This document shows positions 44,297 through 55,613 of a stretch of 64,000 bases of DNA, piece by piece. Location: NCBI GenBank assembly GCA_958299035.1, contig CATQJL010000223.1:68628371-68692370 (forward strand). Reading direction: 5' to 3'. Below the pieces are notes generated by a model. It had not been told where the DNA came from, ran no database searches, and worked only from the letters and a program-made list of their open reading frames with translations. How positions within the stretch are numbered: the stretch's first letter is position 1; each line of letters begins with the position of its first letter. Position numbers and translations under genes: made by a program. This DNA comes from Cylicocyclus nassatus. Lineage: Eukaryota > Nematoda > Chromadorea > Rhabditida > Strongylidae.

Positions 44297-45018
44297 TTAG
44301 GTTGGTCCGAAAGTTCTGTCCCACCATTTTCAAAAAATCGTAACTTCTTCTAAACACAATGTTTTTGCAAGAGTAAAAACATATTAAAAAGAGCAATTCG
44401 TGTGCTTTCTAAAACTGAGTTAACTGCTATTCATTAAGCTCTGAGTGCAGAGATAAAATTGGGGAAAGGAATTCATTTCAATTTCGGAATTTTTAAGCAA
44501 GCCCGTTAAAAAATCCAAAAGTGTGCCATAAAATCCAAAACAGCCAGTATCCTAGGTTTTTTGATCCCCTCTTTCCAGCTGAGCAAAATTTGCGCTGATC
44601 GAGTTTTTTTGAAAGAAGTTATGATTTTCAGGAAAAATGCAAAAAATCAGTTTCTTAAAAAATTAATTTTTTGACATTTTTTTCAAAAAATAATAACTTT
44701 CCTAAAAACAGCTCAATCAACGCGAGCTTTGCCCAGCCAGAAAGAGGGGGTGAAATAGTCTAGGATAGTGGCTGTTTTGGATTTTATGGCACTGTTCTGG
44801 ATTTTTTTAACGGGCTTGCTTAAAAATTCCGAAATTGAAATGAATTCCTTCCCCAAATTTATCTCTGCATCCAGAGATTAATGAATAGCAGCCAACTCAG
44901 TTTTAGAAAGCACACGAATTGCTCTTTCTAATATAGTTTTATCCTTGCAAAAACATTGTGTTAGGAAGAAGTTACGATTTTTTGAATATGGTGGGACAGA
45001 ACTTTCGAACCAACCTAA
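44297..45018. mobile_element. Mariner-type foldback element, family B (copy B3)
   Basis: Left TTAGGTTGGTCCGAAAGTTC, right GAACTTTCGAACCAACCTAA, TA flanks. Twelve bases separate it from B2. The arms continue TGTCCCACCATTTTCAAAAA, as in 6505-6867, of which it is the longer relative. Confidence 0.87.
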
Positions 45019-45022
45019 TATA

Positions 45023-45428
45023 TATGTTCGAAATTTTGCTCAGTGGGGCGATTAAATGCGCTGATTATAATAAATGCATTTGGTCATGGAGGCGAATACG
45101 GTAGGTGTATGATGGTCTGCCAGTTTCAACGAATCTTTTCAAATTTCTACTTGAATGAGTTGCTCAATGCGCTGATTACATGCATTAGCTGTTGGTGACA
45201 TTTTGGAAATTTCGAGGGGATCCCACAAAATAACCTCCTTAGTATACCTACCGTATATCTGTCTATGTCAAAGCATGTAATCAGCGCACTGAGTAGCCCT
45301 TTTAAGCAAAAACCTGGAAAGATTCGTTAAAACTGGTAAACTACAGTGCACCTACCGTACCGCCTCCATTGCCGAATGAGTAAGCTTACTATAGCTAGCG
45401 CATTTTATAACACAAATTTTCGAACATA
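45023..45428. mobile_element. Foldback element with TATGTTCGAAA ends (copy I1)
   Basis: Left TATGTTCGAAATTTTG and right AAATTTTCGAACATA are inverted; arms of about 150 bp pair (GGAGGCGAATACGGTAGGTG against CACCTACCGTACCGCCTCC; ATGCGCTGATTACATGC in both). The second copy is at 50034-50467. The CAGGGTGTCCC element A3 is inserted at the last TA of this copy. Confidence 0.75.
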
Positions 45429-46103
45429 CAGGGTGTCCCAAAAGTATGTGTACACTGTTTGATCGTTAATATCTTTCTTCCCAAAAAGTTTTCTGCCTTG
45501 CTTCAGGTACCGTTTTGTAGAGCCGGCTTCAACTTAGAGTTACAGTATGGAGAGAATCACCAACCGCTCTTCATTACTGTAGGATTACGGTAGAAACTTG
45601 AAACATATGGTGTCAATGTGGAAAAAGGTGTCGTTTCAAAAATTTTCAAAAAATGTGGAAACTTGTGTAATAGGGTTTTTATGGACGCTGAGTTCGATAG
45701 TCAACCATTCACAAGGCTGCGAAGCTTTCTAAACGGTGTAACTTTTCATGAACATTGAAAAATGGCCGCTACTGCTAAACCTGGCATAACTCTTTAATAA
45801 TGCGTCATAATAAGTTGGGAATTTTACAGTTAGAATCAGCAGCTCTAATTAGCCTAGTGTAAGGGTTTTCAGGCTGTTTTGTTCTTTTCTAAGGCAAAAT
45901 TTGTCCTTTTATGGCTCAAAACCCTCTCTGAAGTTTCTACCGTAACCCTACAATAGTGAAGAGAAATGAGTGATTCGTTCTATATTGAAAATCTAAGTTA
46001 AAGCCAGCTCTACAAATGCTCTTGTACCTGAAGCAAGGCAAAAGACATTCTGGGAAGAAAGATATTGAAGATCAAACAGTGTTTACATATTTTTGACACC
46101 CTG
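45429..46103. mobile_element. CAGGGTGTCCC-family element (copy A3)
   Basis: Ends CAGGGTGTCCCAAAAG and TTTTTGACACCCTG flanked by TA (45427-45428, 46104-46105). The paralogous junction at 50466-50472 lacks it, showing that it inserted at TA and duplicated TA. Interior as in A1. Confidence 0.88.
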
Positions 46104-48168
46104 TATATGTGTGAAAATCCTCACCGTGTTTAAACCTAACTCTACAGTACGCCACCACTGCAAAGAAAGAAGAATATTTCTGTAATGAGCACATCGAATA
46201 AGTCTTCTATGCAGAGCTTTAGACGTACCCCTGTAAATGGCTTTGCATCGTGTACTTAGCGTAGTTCCCACTTCCAAAAAATCAATATATACTCCGCGCT
46301 GAGCTGAGTCGGATGGTATCTTTGGATTCAGGGTTCATTTACTATGAAGCGAGATATGGCCACGCAAAGGTATCTAGACAGGTCTAAGAATATGGAATCT
46401 TGATGTTTTTGCTCAGTTCGAAATCCTGTCGCTAAATTCCAACCAACATGATCAAAGGAGCACTTCTGAGAAGATTCGCGTTGAAAGATTACCTGCATCT
46501 TAAAATCTGCTTTGCTCAAATCGTACTTTTTGATCTCGACATGCTGTTTCATGTTCCACCAGCAGTCACCAAATGCAATGTAGGTAAGCTTTACCTGACC
46601 TTACATCTCGAACTGCGGGAAAGGGTGAGCTCACCCTCGGCATCTAATGGGTTAACAAATCAAACTTGAAGAGTTTTCCTTGGGAAGAGTGGACTCGGAT
46701 TTGCTGTGCTGCTGTAACGGATGTGATGTTTTGAAAGTTAGTTTGCAAAATTACATCAAAGGGAGCAGAAGGATGTATGTGAATATGACTCATCATTTGT
46801 TACGGCATTTTTGGATTTTACAGATGCCTTGTCAGTATAGCTTTCTCTCAACTAGTTAACAAAACGAACTATTTCGAAGCATCACTCAACATGGCGCTGT
46901 TTTTCGCAATCTGACATTTAAGACGTCTTGAAGGCAGCGTCCCATCAAACTGGGAGGTACCTGGCTTTGGTAGTTATGTAGTAGTAGACCCTCTAGCTAA
47001 GCGAATGCAGAAGTTTGCAGCACGAAATGGGGTCTACGAAGTTTACAAATCGTCCCACAAGTTGCACGGATCTCACCGTGGGCTCGGGCGAGTACGAGAT
47101 GATGCAGAATAGAGACGCAGAGTCGCTGCGGGACCCTGCACTCATGACTGTGTGTGCTGTACCTACTCTGGCTTCGCAGTTCGAAATTGCTGTGGGGCGG
47201 CGTCGGGCCCTACCGTAGTATTCGGGCCACTTTCGAGGCAAATTTTAGGCTTGGTAGATCCCTTTTTCGCTCCTGACTTCGACCATCGCTCAAGTAGGGG
47301 GTCCACTATAACACCGCTACAAAGCCCGGCACCATCCAATTTGGTGGGAAGCTGCCTTTGATCACGCACCAAGAAGCTGTTTTCTTCGTCTTAAATTTTG
47401 TGGTCACCTAACGTGATGCCCTCAATGCCGTATTGAACACAAATTTGAAGCCTTGTTCGATGGTTTGTGACATATGAATACAGTAGTCCGATGCCCAGTT
47501 GGGATAAAGCGACTGAACGAGAACGCAGGAGTTGGATGCCTTCTAAAATGAGGATTTCTAAACAAAAATTTTCCGTTGGTCACGCTTTGACCTAGAAGTT
47601 TGACCATTTCAGGTCAGCAGTGATGCGTGATGAAGACTATCATAAATTGCGCCAACTCGCCATTTTTCCCATCCTAAATGCGCAAGGAAACAAAAGACGC
47701 AGACTTTTCGAAGAAATGAAAAATAAAAGCCTTTTTTGCAAAAACAGTCAAGAGAGATTTTGAATTGAAGGTATTACCTTGAATATTTCAATCTCTCGAA
47801 ACTACTCATCTTCTTCCGACAGACCGAAGGAAGAGGTAGAATACATTTGATCTTTGGGCAACATATGCATGCTCATTCGATTTATCGTCTAGCCTAATCT
47901 GAAAGCGTGTCAGCAGCATATCGTTCCTTCCACGGTTTTCGATACCCTGGGTCTGCGTTTCTGACCTGCCGCACTCGTGACCAATATACATGTTAACAGC
48001 ATTAGCAACACGCGGTAACTGCTCCTCTCAGCTGGTAAGGTAGGTGCCAGAGTAAGCATTTTTGATATATTAGAAGTGGGAGTACGGTAGGTAACAGGAG
48101 AAAGTCACTTCACACAGATACGCCTGAAACTCTGCATAGAGGGCTTATTAGATGCACTCATGCAGAAA
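46104..48168. mobile_element. Repeat unit T, copy 1 (about 2 kb, inverted termini)
   Basis: The two ends are diverged inverted copies over roughly 115 bp: TCTATGCAGAGCTTTAGACGTA and TAGCGTAGTTCCCACTTCC on the left mirror TACGCCTGAAACTCTGCATAGA and GGAAGTGGGAGTACG-type sequence (48065-48145) on the right. The interior holds a TTAA-type element (46928-47361) and no recognisable protein; the 82-aa frame on the minus strand at 46993-47241 is identical in copy 2 but lies within the L element. From about 46520 to 47460 it is nearly identical to 50895-51840. Confidence 0.6.
46928..47361. mobile_element. TTAA-type miniature element inside unit T (family L, copy 1)
   Basis: TTGAAGGCAGCGTCCCATCAAA on the left and TTGGTGGGAAGCTGCCTTTGA on the right are inverted. 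Each border is one change from TTAA. The same element is in copies 2 and 3 of unit T at the same place, so it inserted before T was duplicated. Confidence 0.6.
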
Positions 48169-48170
48169 TA

Positions 48171-49958
48171 TTAGGTTGATGCAAAAGGAATGGCCGATTT
48201 GCGAATTCTCACTTTGACGTATAACTTTCTAAAAGATCCCATTTCTGAATGCTGTAAAGCAGAAGCAGCAAACCATTCGCAATACAGCGCATACTTATTT
48301 ATACTCAAACCATAAACGGGAAGAGAAATACGGACTAAAAGACAAAAAAGGTTCTTCTGCTAGGACCTTGTTTTTGACAATTCGTAAATTCCTTCAAAAT
48401 CTCTTATTATGAATGATAAGTGGCTTTCTTGTAGCCGTTAGTTAGTAGTACAAATTACAATAAAAAGAATTCGAACAGAAAAGCTTGCGAGAAAAAAATT
48501 GAAATTTAAAAATTTTCAGTTTTTTCAAAAAAATTTTAGTGTGCCTCAAAGTCCGGAATATGGAATTTCTGATTTTCTACCTACTGAACAGCTAAATATT
48601 AGGTTGTCCCGAAAGTTTTGTCGGTTTTTTCAAACCACTATAAAACCACGCACAATGAAGACCTGAATGAGTTTCAACATGCATTCGATGCAGCTTTTCC
48701 TTCTCTTTCTTATGGTTACATCTAGGAGCCAAGATCCTGTATGGTTTTTTTTGATAATTGCCAGAAATCTTCACTCGTCATTATTATCGGCTCAAAGTTA
48801 GGCTAATTTTTAAAAAATTTATTCCAAAGTTTTGGAAAGGACTAAGCATGGTACAAATAGAACAATTCTCGGGCTATACAGTAATGTTTTTAGATTCCCC
48901 TAAGTTGTTGTTTCTAGTTTCAAAGAATTATTTTTTCGGAGGTCTCGATTTTTGGCAAAACCATGGAACACGCAACTGCGGCAAAAACATGAAAGGTTCT
49001 GGAATCTTTGCGAATTGAAACTTGATTGCTAATAAGCATTATTTACGAAGCACATCCAAGTTTGATTTGTTTTGAAAAAGCAGCTTTTTGGAATTTTTGG
49101 TGATTTTACGTGGTAAACATCATCAAAAAGCGGTGATTTTTTTAAAATAAATAATTATTTAGGACTTGATAAGCGTGACCCATGTAATCTAAGAGAAGTA
49201 TAATGTAGCCGAAGAATGGCTCTACATAATAGTTATTAGCGCTTTTCGAAAGTAGCAGGAAAAAAATCTTTAAAATTCAGAAAAGATTTGGGGTTACTGC
49301 TGAGCTGCTCAAAAAGCCATGGCGATAACATTGCGAAGACAGGGTAGGTCAGAGAGCAAATATAGCTGTAAGAAAGATGAAAATCTGTTTCAAATATTAC
49401 CTAGATCTTCCATGGGTTGGTGTTCTGTGGGCTTTAGTGAGCGATGGAAAAAACCGACAAAACTTTCGGGATAACCTAATATTTTTGCAAAAACTGCTAA
49501 TAAATATCCTAAATGCGCTTACAGAATTGAGCCAAACTCCGGCGGCTGACTTCCTCAGAAGAAAATTATGGTCATAAAATGACCGCAACAGTTACCCATG
49601 TTTAGGCGCCGATATCTCAGTCTGGATAACTTCAAAGAATGCAGTTAAGTATGCGTAATGTAGATAATTTCTATTATATACAACAGCTAAATTTTCGAAG
49701 AAATCCCACTGATACGCGCTTGAATTCTGGCCGGAAAAGTGAATGCAGTGAAATTCTGAATTAGGATGCGGTTATTTGAAGCTCAGTAGCTTTATATGAG
49801 AGATGAGGATGAGAGCCCGCTCCAGGCACCATTAGATAGAGCATGAAAACAGCTTCGCGATGGTATACTACGTCTACTGTAAAGAATAAGTATTGATAGA
49901 AAAAAGTTGCCCTGAAAAAAAGCTCGGAAGATCGGCCATTTCTTTTGCATCAATCAAA
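48171..49958. mobile_element. Mariner-type element interrupted by another (family N)
   Basis: Left TTAGGTTGATGCAAAAGGAA and right, on the other strand, TTTGATTGATGCAAAAGAAA followed by the shared TGGCCGAT; both have TA flanks. The element at 48599-49479 separates the arms. No transposase. Confidence 0.7.
48599..49479. mobile_element. Mariner-type element nested in family N (family M)
   Basis: Left TTAGGTTGTCCCGAAAGTTT and right AAACTTTCGGGATAACCTAA with TA flanks; the next bases TGTCGGTTTTTTC are mirrored by AAAAAACCGACA. 881 bp, no transposase. Confidence 0.82.
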
Positions 49959-50033
49959 TAATATTTATCTGTTGCAGTGGTATATGTAGAGTTACGGTAA
50001 GTGTACTGTTGAAGTCACTTTTGCATATATATG

Positions 50034-50467
50034 TATGTTCGAAATTTCGTTCTGTGAGGCGATCAAATGCGTTGATTATAATGAATGCATTCGGCAATGG
50101 AGGCGAGTTGGTTTTCATATGATGGTATGTCAGTTTCAACTAATTTTTTCAAATTTCTGCCTGAATGAGTTGCTCATTGCGTTGATTACATGCACTAACT
50201 GTTGGTGACATTTTGGAAATTTCAAAGAGATCCCACAAAATAACCTCCTTAGTATACCTACCGCATTACTGCTTATGTCAAAAGCCACCCCCCCCCCCTT
50301 GTCAAAGTAGATAATCAGCGAACTGAGTAACCCTTTTAAGCAAAAACCTGGAAAGATTCGTTAAAACTGGTAGACTACACTACATCTACCGTGCCCGCCT
50401 CCATCGCCGAATAAGTAGTTTATTATAGCTAGCGCATTTTATAACACCGAGCAAACTTTCGAGCATA
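50034..50467. mobile_element. Foldback element with TATGTTCGAAA ends (copy I2)
   Basis: Matches I1 over its length with both arms, plus a short C-rich insertion near 50287. Unlike I1 it runs directly into unit T with no A-family insertion. Confidence 0.75.
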
Positions 50468-51295
50468 TATATGTGGAAATTGATTCTCATCGTTGTTTAA
50501 CCCTAACTCTACAGTATGCCATCACTCAACAAAAAAAGAATATTTTTGTAATGAGCACATCGAATAAGTCTTTATGCAGGGCTTCAGACGTACCCGTGTA
50601 AATGACTTTACGTGACATTGTAACGTATACCTAGCGTACCACCACTCCCAAAATATCAGAATGTCGAGCTGAGTCAGATGGTATATTTGGATTTAGTTCA
50701 TCCACTTTGAAGCGAGATATGGCCACGCAACTACACACGTATCTAGACAGGTCTGAGAAGATGGAATTTGATGTTTTTGCTCAGTTCGAAATTCTGTTGC
50801 TAAATTCCACCAACTTGATCAAAGAAGCACTTCTGAGGAAATTCGCATTGAAGGGTTTACCTGCATCTTACAATCTGCTTTGCTCAAACCGTACTTTTTG
50901 ATCTCGACATGCTGTTTCATGTTCCACCAGCAGTCACCAAATGCAATGTAGGTAAGCTTTACCTGACCTTACATCTCGAACTGCGGGAAAGGGTGAGCTC
51001 ACCCTCGGCATCTAATGGGTTAACAAATTAAACTTGAAGAGTTTTCCTTGGGAAGAGTGGACTCGGATTTGCTGTGCTGCTGTAACGGATGTGATGTTTT
51101 GAAAGTTAGTTTGCAAAATTACATCAAAGGGAGCAGAAGGATGTATGTGAATATGACTCATCATTTGTTACGGCATTTTTGGATCTTACAGATGCCTTGT
51201 CAGTATAGCTTTCTCTCAACTAGTTAACAAAACGAACTATTTCGAAGCATCACTCAACATGGCGCTGTTTTTCGCAATCTGACATTTAAGACGTC

Positions 51296-51729
51296 TTGAA
51301 GGCAGCGTCCCATCAAACTGGGAGGTACCTGGCTTTGGTAGTTATGTAGTAGTAGACCCTCTAGCTAAGCGAATGCAGAAGTTTGCAGCACGAAATGGGG
51401 TCTACGAAGTTTACAAATCGTCCCACAAGTTGCACGGATCTCACCGTGGGCTCGGGCGAGTACGAGATGATGCAGAATAGAGACGCAGAGTCGCTGCGGG
51501 ACCCTGCACTCATGACTGTGTGTGCTGTACCTACTCTGGCTTCGCAGTTCGAAATTGCTGTGGGGCGGCGTCGGGCCCTACCGTAGTATTCGGGCCACTT
51601 TCGAGGCAAATTTTAGGCTTGGTAGATCCCTTTTTCGCTCCTTACTTCGACCATCGCTCAAGTAGGGGGTCCACTATAACACCGCTACAAAGCCCGGCAC
51701 CATCCAATTTGGTGGGAAGCTGCCTTTAA
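51296..51729. mobile_element. TTAA-type miniature element inside unit T (family L, copy 2)
   Basis: Virtually identical to 46928-47361, including the internal 82-aa minus frame. The right border here is TTAA rather than TTGA. Confidence 0.6.
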
Positions 51730-51915
51730 TCACGCACCAAGAAGCTGTTTTCTTCGTCTTAAATTTTGTGGTCACCTAACGTGATGCCCTCAGTGCCGTA
51801 TTGAACACAAATTTGAAGCCTTGTTCGATGGTTTGTGACATATGAATGTAGTACAGTAGTTTAATACCCAGTTGGGATAAAGGCGACTGAACGAGTACGC
51901 AGGAGTTATATGTCT

Positions 51916-52378
51916 TTAAAGGCAGTGTCCGGGCAAAATCTCGATTTTGAGATTTTGTGCTTACCCGGGCCTATTCGCTATGCTGAATTTGAAAATCCAC
52001 ATTGGAGAGCGCGAAAACGACGAAAAAGAGCTCTAAAACTGGAGGGAAATCAGCAAGTGGGCGGGGTGTTCCCCACGGTGAATCCACGCTCCCAGCTTCG
52101 GAGACAATCTTTTTAATTCCGGTTTTAAGTCATTCGTTTGCACTTGATCGGTAGTTATGTCAGGGCGGCTAACGGATTCGAGAAAATTGCTCTGGAAGCT
52201 GGAAGCGTGAATTCACATTGGGGAAGACCCCGCCCACTTGCTGATTTTCCTCTAGTGTTAGAGCCCTTTTTCGTCGTTTTCGCGCTTTCCAATGTGGATT
52301 TTCGGATTCAGCATAGCGAATAGGCCCAGGTAAGCACAAAATCTCAAAATCGACTTTTGCCCGGACTTTTGCTTTTAA
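51916..52378. mobile_element. TTAA-flanked foldback element (family K)
   Basis: Left TTAAAGGCAGTGTCCGGGCA and, on the other strand at the right, TTAAAAGCAAAAGTCCGGGC. About 185 bp of each arm is inverted and nearly identical (AACGACGAAAAAGAGCTCTA mirrored; TTGCTGATTT mirrored). The paralogous sites at 25750 and 47535 (ATGCCTTCTAAAATGAGG) lack the element. Several 60-70 aa frames inside are palindrome artefacts. Confidence 0.8.
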
Positions 52379-52730
52379 AAATGAGGGTTTCTAAACAAAA
52401 ATTTTTCGTTGGCCGCGCTTTGGCCTGGAAGTTTGACCATTTCAGGTCAGCAATAAGGCGTGATGAAGACTATCATGAATTGCGTCAACTTTCCCAGCCT
52501 GAATCCGCAAGAAAACAAAAGACGCAAACACTTTTTAAAGAAATGAAAAATCAAAGCTTTTTCAAAAACAGCCAAGAGATTTGGAATGGTAAGGTATCAC
52601 CTTGTTCACAAATTATTTCGAAGATTCAAAGTTCAATATTTCAATCTCTCGAAACTCATCTTCTTCCGACAGACCGAAGGAAGAGGCAGAATACATTTTA
52701 TTTTCGCGCAACATGTGTAAAGGCTACTGC

Positions 52731-52870
52731 ACGACGAAGGCGAACAACAGTATTAGTTGCGCGGTTGCGAACGCGGCGTGCGCGTGTCGTCACCATTGTA
52801 AATCCTGTGCCTCATGCGCTCTGCGATTAATAAAGCCGCGTTCGCGCCTAAAGATATTTCGCCTTCGTCA
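52731..52870. repeat. GC-rich foldback of about 140 bp
   Basis: ACGACGAAGGCGAA is mirrored by TTCGCCTTCGTC, and GCGAACGCGGC by GCCGCGTTCGC. It is present in copy 2 of unit T only. Confidence 0.55.
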
Positions 52871-52942
52871 AGCAGCAGCCCATAGCAAACGGCATACAGC
52901 ATTAGCAACACGCAGCAACATGCTCGCTCTCAGCTGGTAACC

Positions 52943-53302
52943 AAAATGTTCTGTCAACAGGTTGTTGTTTGTTGCAGACATGTTGTTGCACGTTGTTAAT
53001 ATGTTAGCTATATGTACCGCAGGTCAGAGACAGGATACACGGAATACAAGGAGGAGTAACAAGGTTACCAACTATACAGTAATTGCGAATATTGCGCCCA
53101 ACACAAATACTGGAAATTAGCCAATACGCTAGCAGCCGCTAACTTTCAAATGAAAAAACAAAACTCATGATTTTTGCTTTCCAATGAAAATAACTTCAAA
53201 GCTCAAGCATTCTTAATCAATTTAACCAGCACTGTAATCTTCAACGTAATGCAACTCTTTCTGAGCGCCGAAATAAATGGTCACATTCAAACTTTGTATA
53301 TA
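52943..53302. other. Unassigned sequence
   Basis: TTGTTG-rich words (52958-52998) then unrecognised AT-rich sequence. No gene seen. Confidence 0.4.
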
Positions 53303-53519
53303 CCCTAATTTCACGCGCACAAGTCGCAGGAGATTTTTTTCTAAAATCCGCCTGCTTAAACACGCCACAACACTTCGCGACCAAAGAAGCCTATACCGGG
53401 CTCCGTATTGCCTGAGAGAATTGAACGGTCTAAGATTCGCTTTCCGAAACAGGTTGAAACGGTTGAGCGGCTTGTTTGAAAAATCGAAAAAGGTGCGCCT
53501 TGTACGCGTGAAATTAGGG
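53303..53519. mobile_element. Short TA-flanked miniature element
   Basis: CCCTAATTTCACGCGCACAAG-type left end and CTTGTACGCGTGAAATTAGGG-type right end are inverted with one mismatch and have TA on both sides. 217 bp. The two open frames that cover it on opposite strands (53222-53551 and 53277-53522) reflect the inverted ends. Confidence 0.75.
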
Positions 53520-54000
53520 TAATAGCAGTTTAGGTAGTGAATCTTGGTCACGCATTATAACCAATATCTTCTTACATTTTCTACTTTAGTCATCAATAAT
53601 CCCTTAATTTAATCATCTCCTTCAATCTCCGTAAGGGATCAAACTATTTTTGTAATCAAGTCACTGACAATTTTTGCAGCTTTTTTGAGAACTACAAAGA
53701 AAGGCAACAAGAATGCAAAGCTACTCCACCGGTCTAGATCTAAGCCTCGAAACCGGTTGAGCGTAAAAGAGTGACATCAAATTCGAATTTATGTCTAAGC
53801 ATAATGTAATCAGTACTCTTTCTTTCTTCCGTTCCCTTTCAGATTTACAAGGTTAGCAGCAACTGTAGGAAACAACACTGCAGTAGGCCTTCCATCAAGT
53901 CCCTATCCAAACAGTGCGCCGCGAAAGGTTGCTTTCAGGGGTAACGGAAGCCGAAGAATAGCAGTGCCCCAAACTCTGTCCGCCTACCCAGCAATTTCCC
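53520..54000. other. Unassigned sequence
   Basis: No gene or repeat recognised. Confidence 0.4.
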
Positions 54001-54426
54001 TTAAAGGCAGTGTCTCACCAAAATTTAGTTGCCCAGATTTTTGCATTTTGCAAGCCTGTCGGACCCTGTTTAGCGCTGTATGGGCTTGAAATCGCACGAA
54101 GTTCCCAAAAAACCCCGTTTTCTGGAGGCCTCGCGGAAGCAGCGTGGACGAGTTGTACCTTCCAACTTCAGCCTCAGCCACAGTGGCAGCAGTAGAAGGC
54201 AGGTGGATGCCAAGTAGAGGGACATGTTCAAACGCGTAAGGGGGGAAACCGAAGGAGTCGTCCGCGCGTACCCAGTCGCTCTGGGCGTACCACTTTGAGC
54301 GAATTTTTCTCAGCGTGGAGGGGGTCAAATTGAATGGGACTTGTTGCAATGGCCTATTTAGAGGTCCCCATGATAGAATATGTGGAGATCCGCGCGACCT
54401 CAACTTTGGTGAGACACTGCCTTTAA
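54001..54426. mobile_element. TTAA-flanked miniature element with perfect inverted ends (family J)
   Basis: Left TTAAAGGCAGTGTCTCACCA and right TGGTGAGACACTGCCTTTAA are perfect inverted repeats extending two further bases inward. TTAA lies at both borders. The 160-aa minus frame through the middle is not recognised as protein, and the diverged copy at 32691-33180 does not preserve it. Confidence 0.8.
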
Positions 54427-54444
54427 CGCATTGAACCTGGCATG

Positions 54445-54735
54445 GGAAATGACACGTATCATTCATTTTCTGAATGAGAGATGCGTACGCCTTGCGTACG
54501 TTTGATCAGCAAGAGTTCATGTGTGCGTTCACGTTTTGTTAACTTACAGTCAGCAAACCATAGAAGAACATGTTCAAACTCACATTGCTTGACAAGCTCG
54601 AACATATGAACCTAATAATAAATCATCCAAAATTAGAATTCACATATGAATTTGTTAACCAAAAGTACGCAAAGCGTACTCGCTCCTCTTAGTCGGAGAA
54701 TGAATGAATGATACATATCGTGCATACCCCGGAAT
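54445..54735. mobile_element. Foldback repeat (family V, copy 1)
   Basis: GTATCATTCATTTTCTGAATG on the left mirrors GAATGAATGAATGATAC on the right; GCGTACGTTTGATCAGCAAG and AAAGTACGCAAAGCGTAC lie just inside. A second copy is at 56262-56520. Confidence 0.6.
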
Positions 54736-55613
54736 TGTTCCCATATGAGCCATCAACGTGCCTTTCGATCGCTTTAACACGTTAACTCCAGCAAATTTGA
54801 GGCGCTTATTCAATGTTGACGTGTTAGAATGATCGAAAGACAGCTACGTGGGAAACGGCCCTTTTGAACCGCTCGCATCACGGCTCGCCTCTGATTGGTC
54901 AACGCGTCCACTGCCATAACGAGTTAATGCTCGTTCATTTTTGTACATTTTTCGTGTCCAACATGATGATAGGTCTCGGCACAGGTATATTGCATGCTTC
55001 AAACTAAGAATTTTCCCGTTGACTGTAAATGCTACTTGTTAGTTTGCCAGCGGCGCCGCACGCGGCGAAAAGTGCATCGCGCGCGAACGGCTCAAAAAGG
55101 CCTACACCCCAGCTACGTTGATGTTTTATGTAGAAACAATTTTGAAAGATGCAGCGTAAATAGTGTAGCGAATATGCTTGCCACGTCAGGACGCGTTTCA
55201 TTTGCACAGAGGATGCACCGAGTTGGGTAGAGATTTACACTCGGATTCAAGTTTGCCCCTTGAAATGGAGTTCATGGCGTCTGGAATGAAAAAAAATCGA
55301 TAAAAGAATGCAAGGTGCAACGAACTTTGCGTTCTAGGGCGAAATGCGCTGGCATCCCCTATCGTTTTTCACTTACAATGAGCGTAGAAGAACCCATCGT
55401 GTTTCTTGTTCTTGAACTACCTCCAAAAAGAGAAAATCAATCATGTATCAATTCATTTCCATCAAGGCTTACTGAATCACTGTTGAATACAATATGTAAA
55501 AAGAAATGTAGTATCCTTTTAACGACTTCATCGTTCAAAAGGAGGATGCAGCACATGGGCTATACACACTACGTGACAACGTCACATATCAAGGAAAATA
55601 TTGTTCAGTCTTT
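54736..55613. other. Small foldback then unassigned sequence
   Basis: CCTTTCGATCGCTTTAACACG near 54772 is mirrored by CGTGTTAGAATGATCGAAAG near 54821. The remainder includes a GC-rich patch (55050-55110) and a 123-aa plus frame beginning at 55315 whose end lies inside the next repeat; no family recognised. Confidence 0.4.

Larger units (their letters stand above)
50468..52942. mobile_element. Repeat unit T, copy 2 (right end lost)
   Basis: Collinear with 46104-48060: ATGAGCACATCGAATAAGTC, the shared L element, GCAGGAGTT..ATG, TGAAGACTATCATGAATTGC and GACAGACCGAAGGAAGAGG in order. It contains an insertion absent from copies 1 and 3 (51916-52378) and a different foldback (52731-52870). Similarity stops near 52942 (CTCTCAGCTGGTAA), before the terminal repeat seen at 48065-48168. 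Confidence 0.65.

Noticed and set aside
46993..47241. 82-aa minus frame identical at 51361-51609
   Set aside because: Identity reflects near-identical copies of the TTAA-type element; the third copy at 25160-25598 does not keep the same reading frame in a convincing way.
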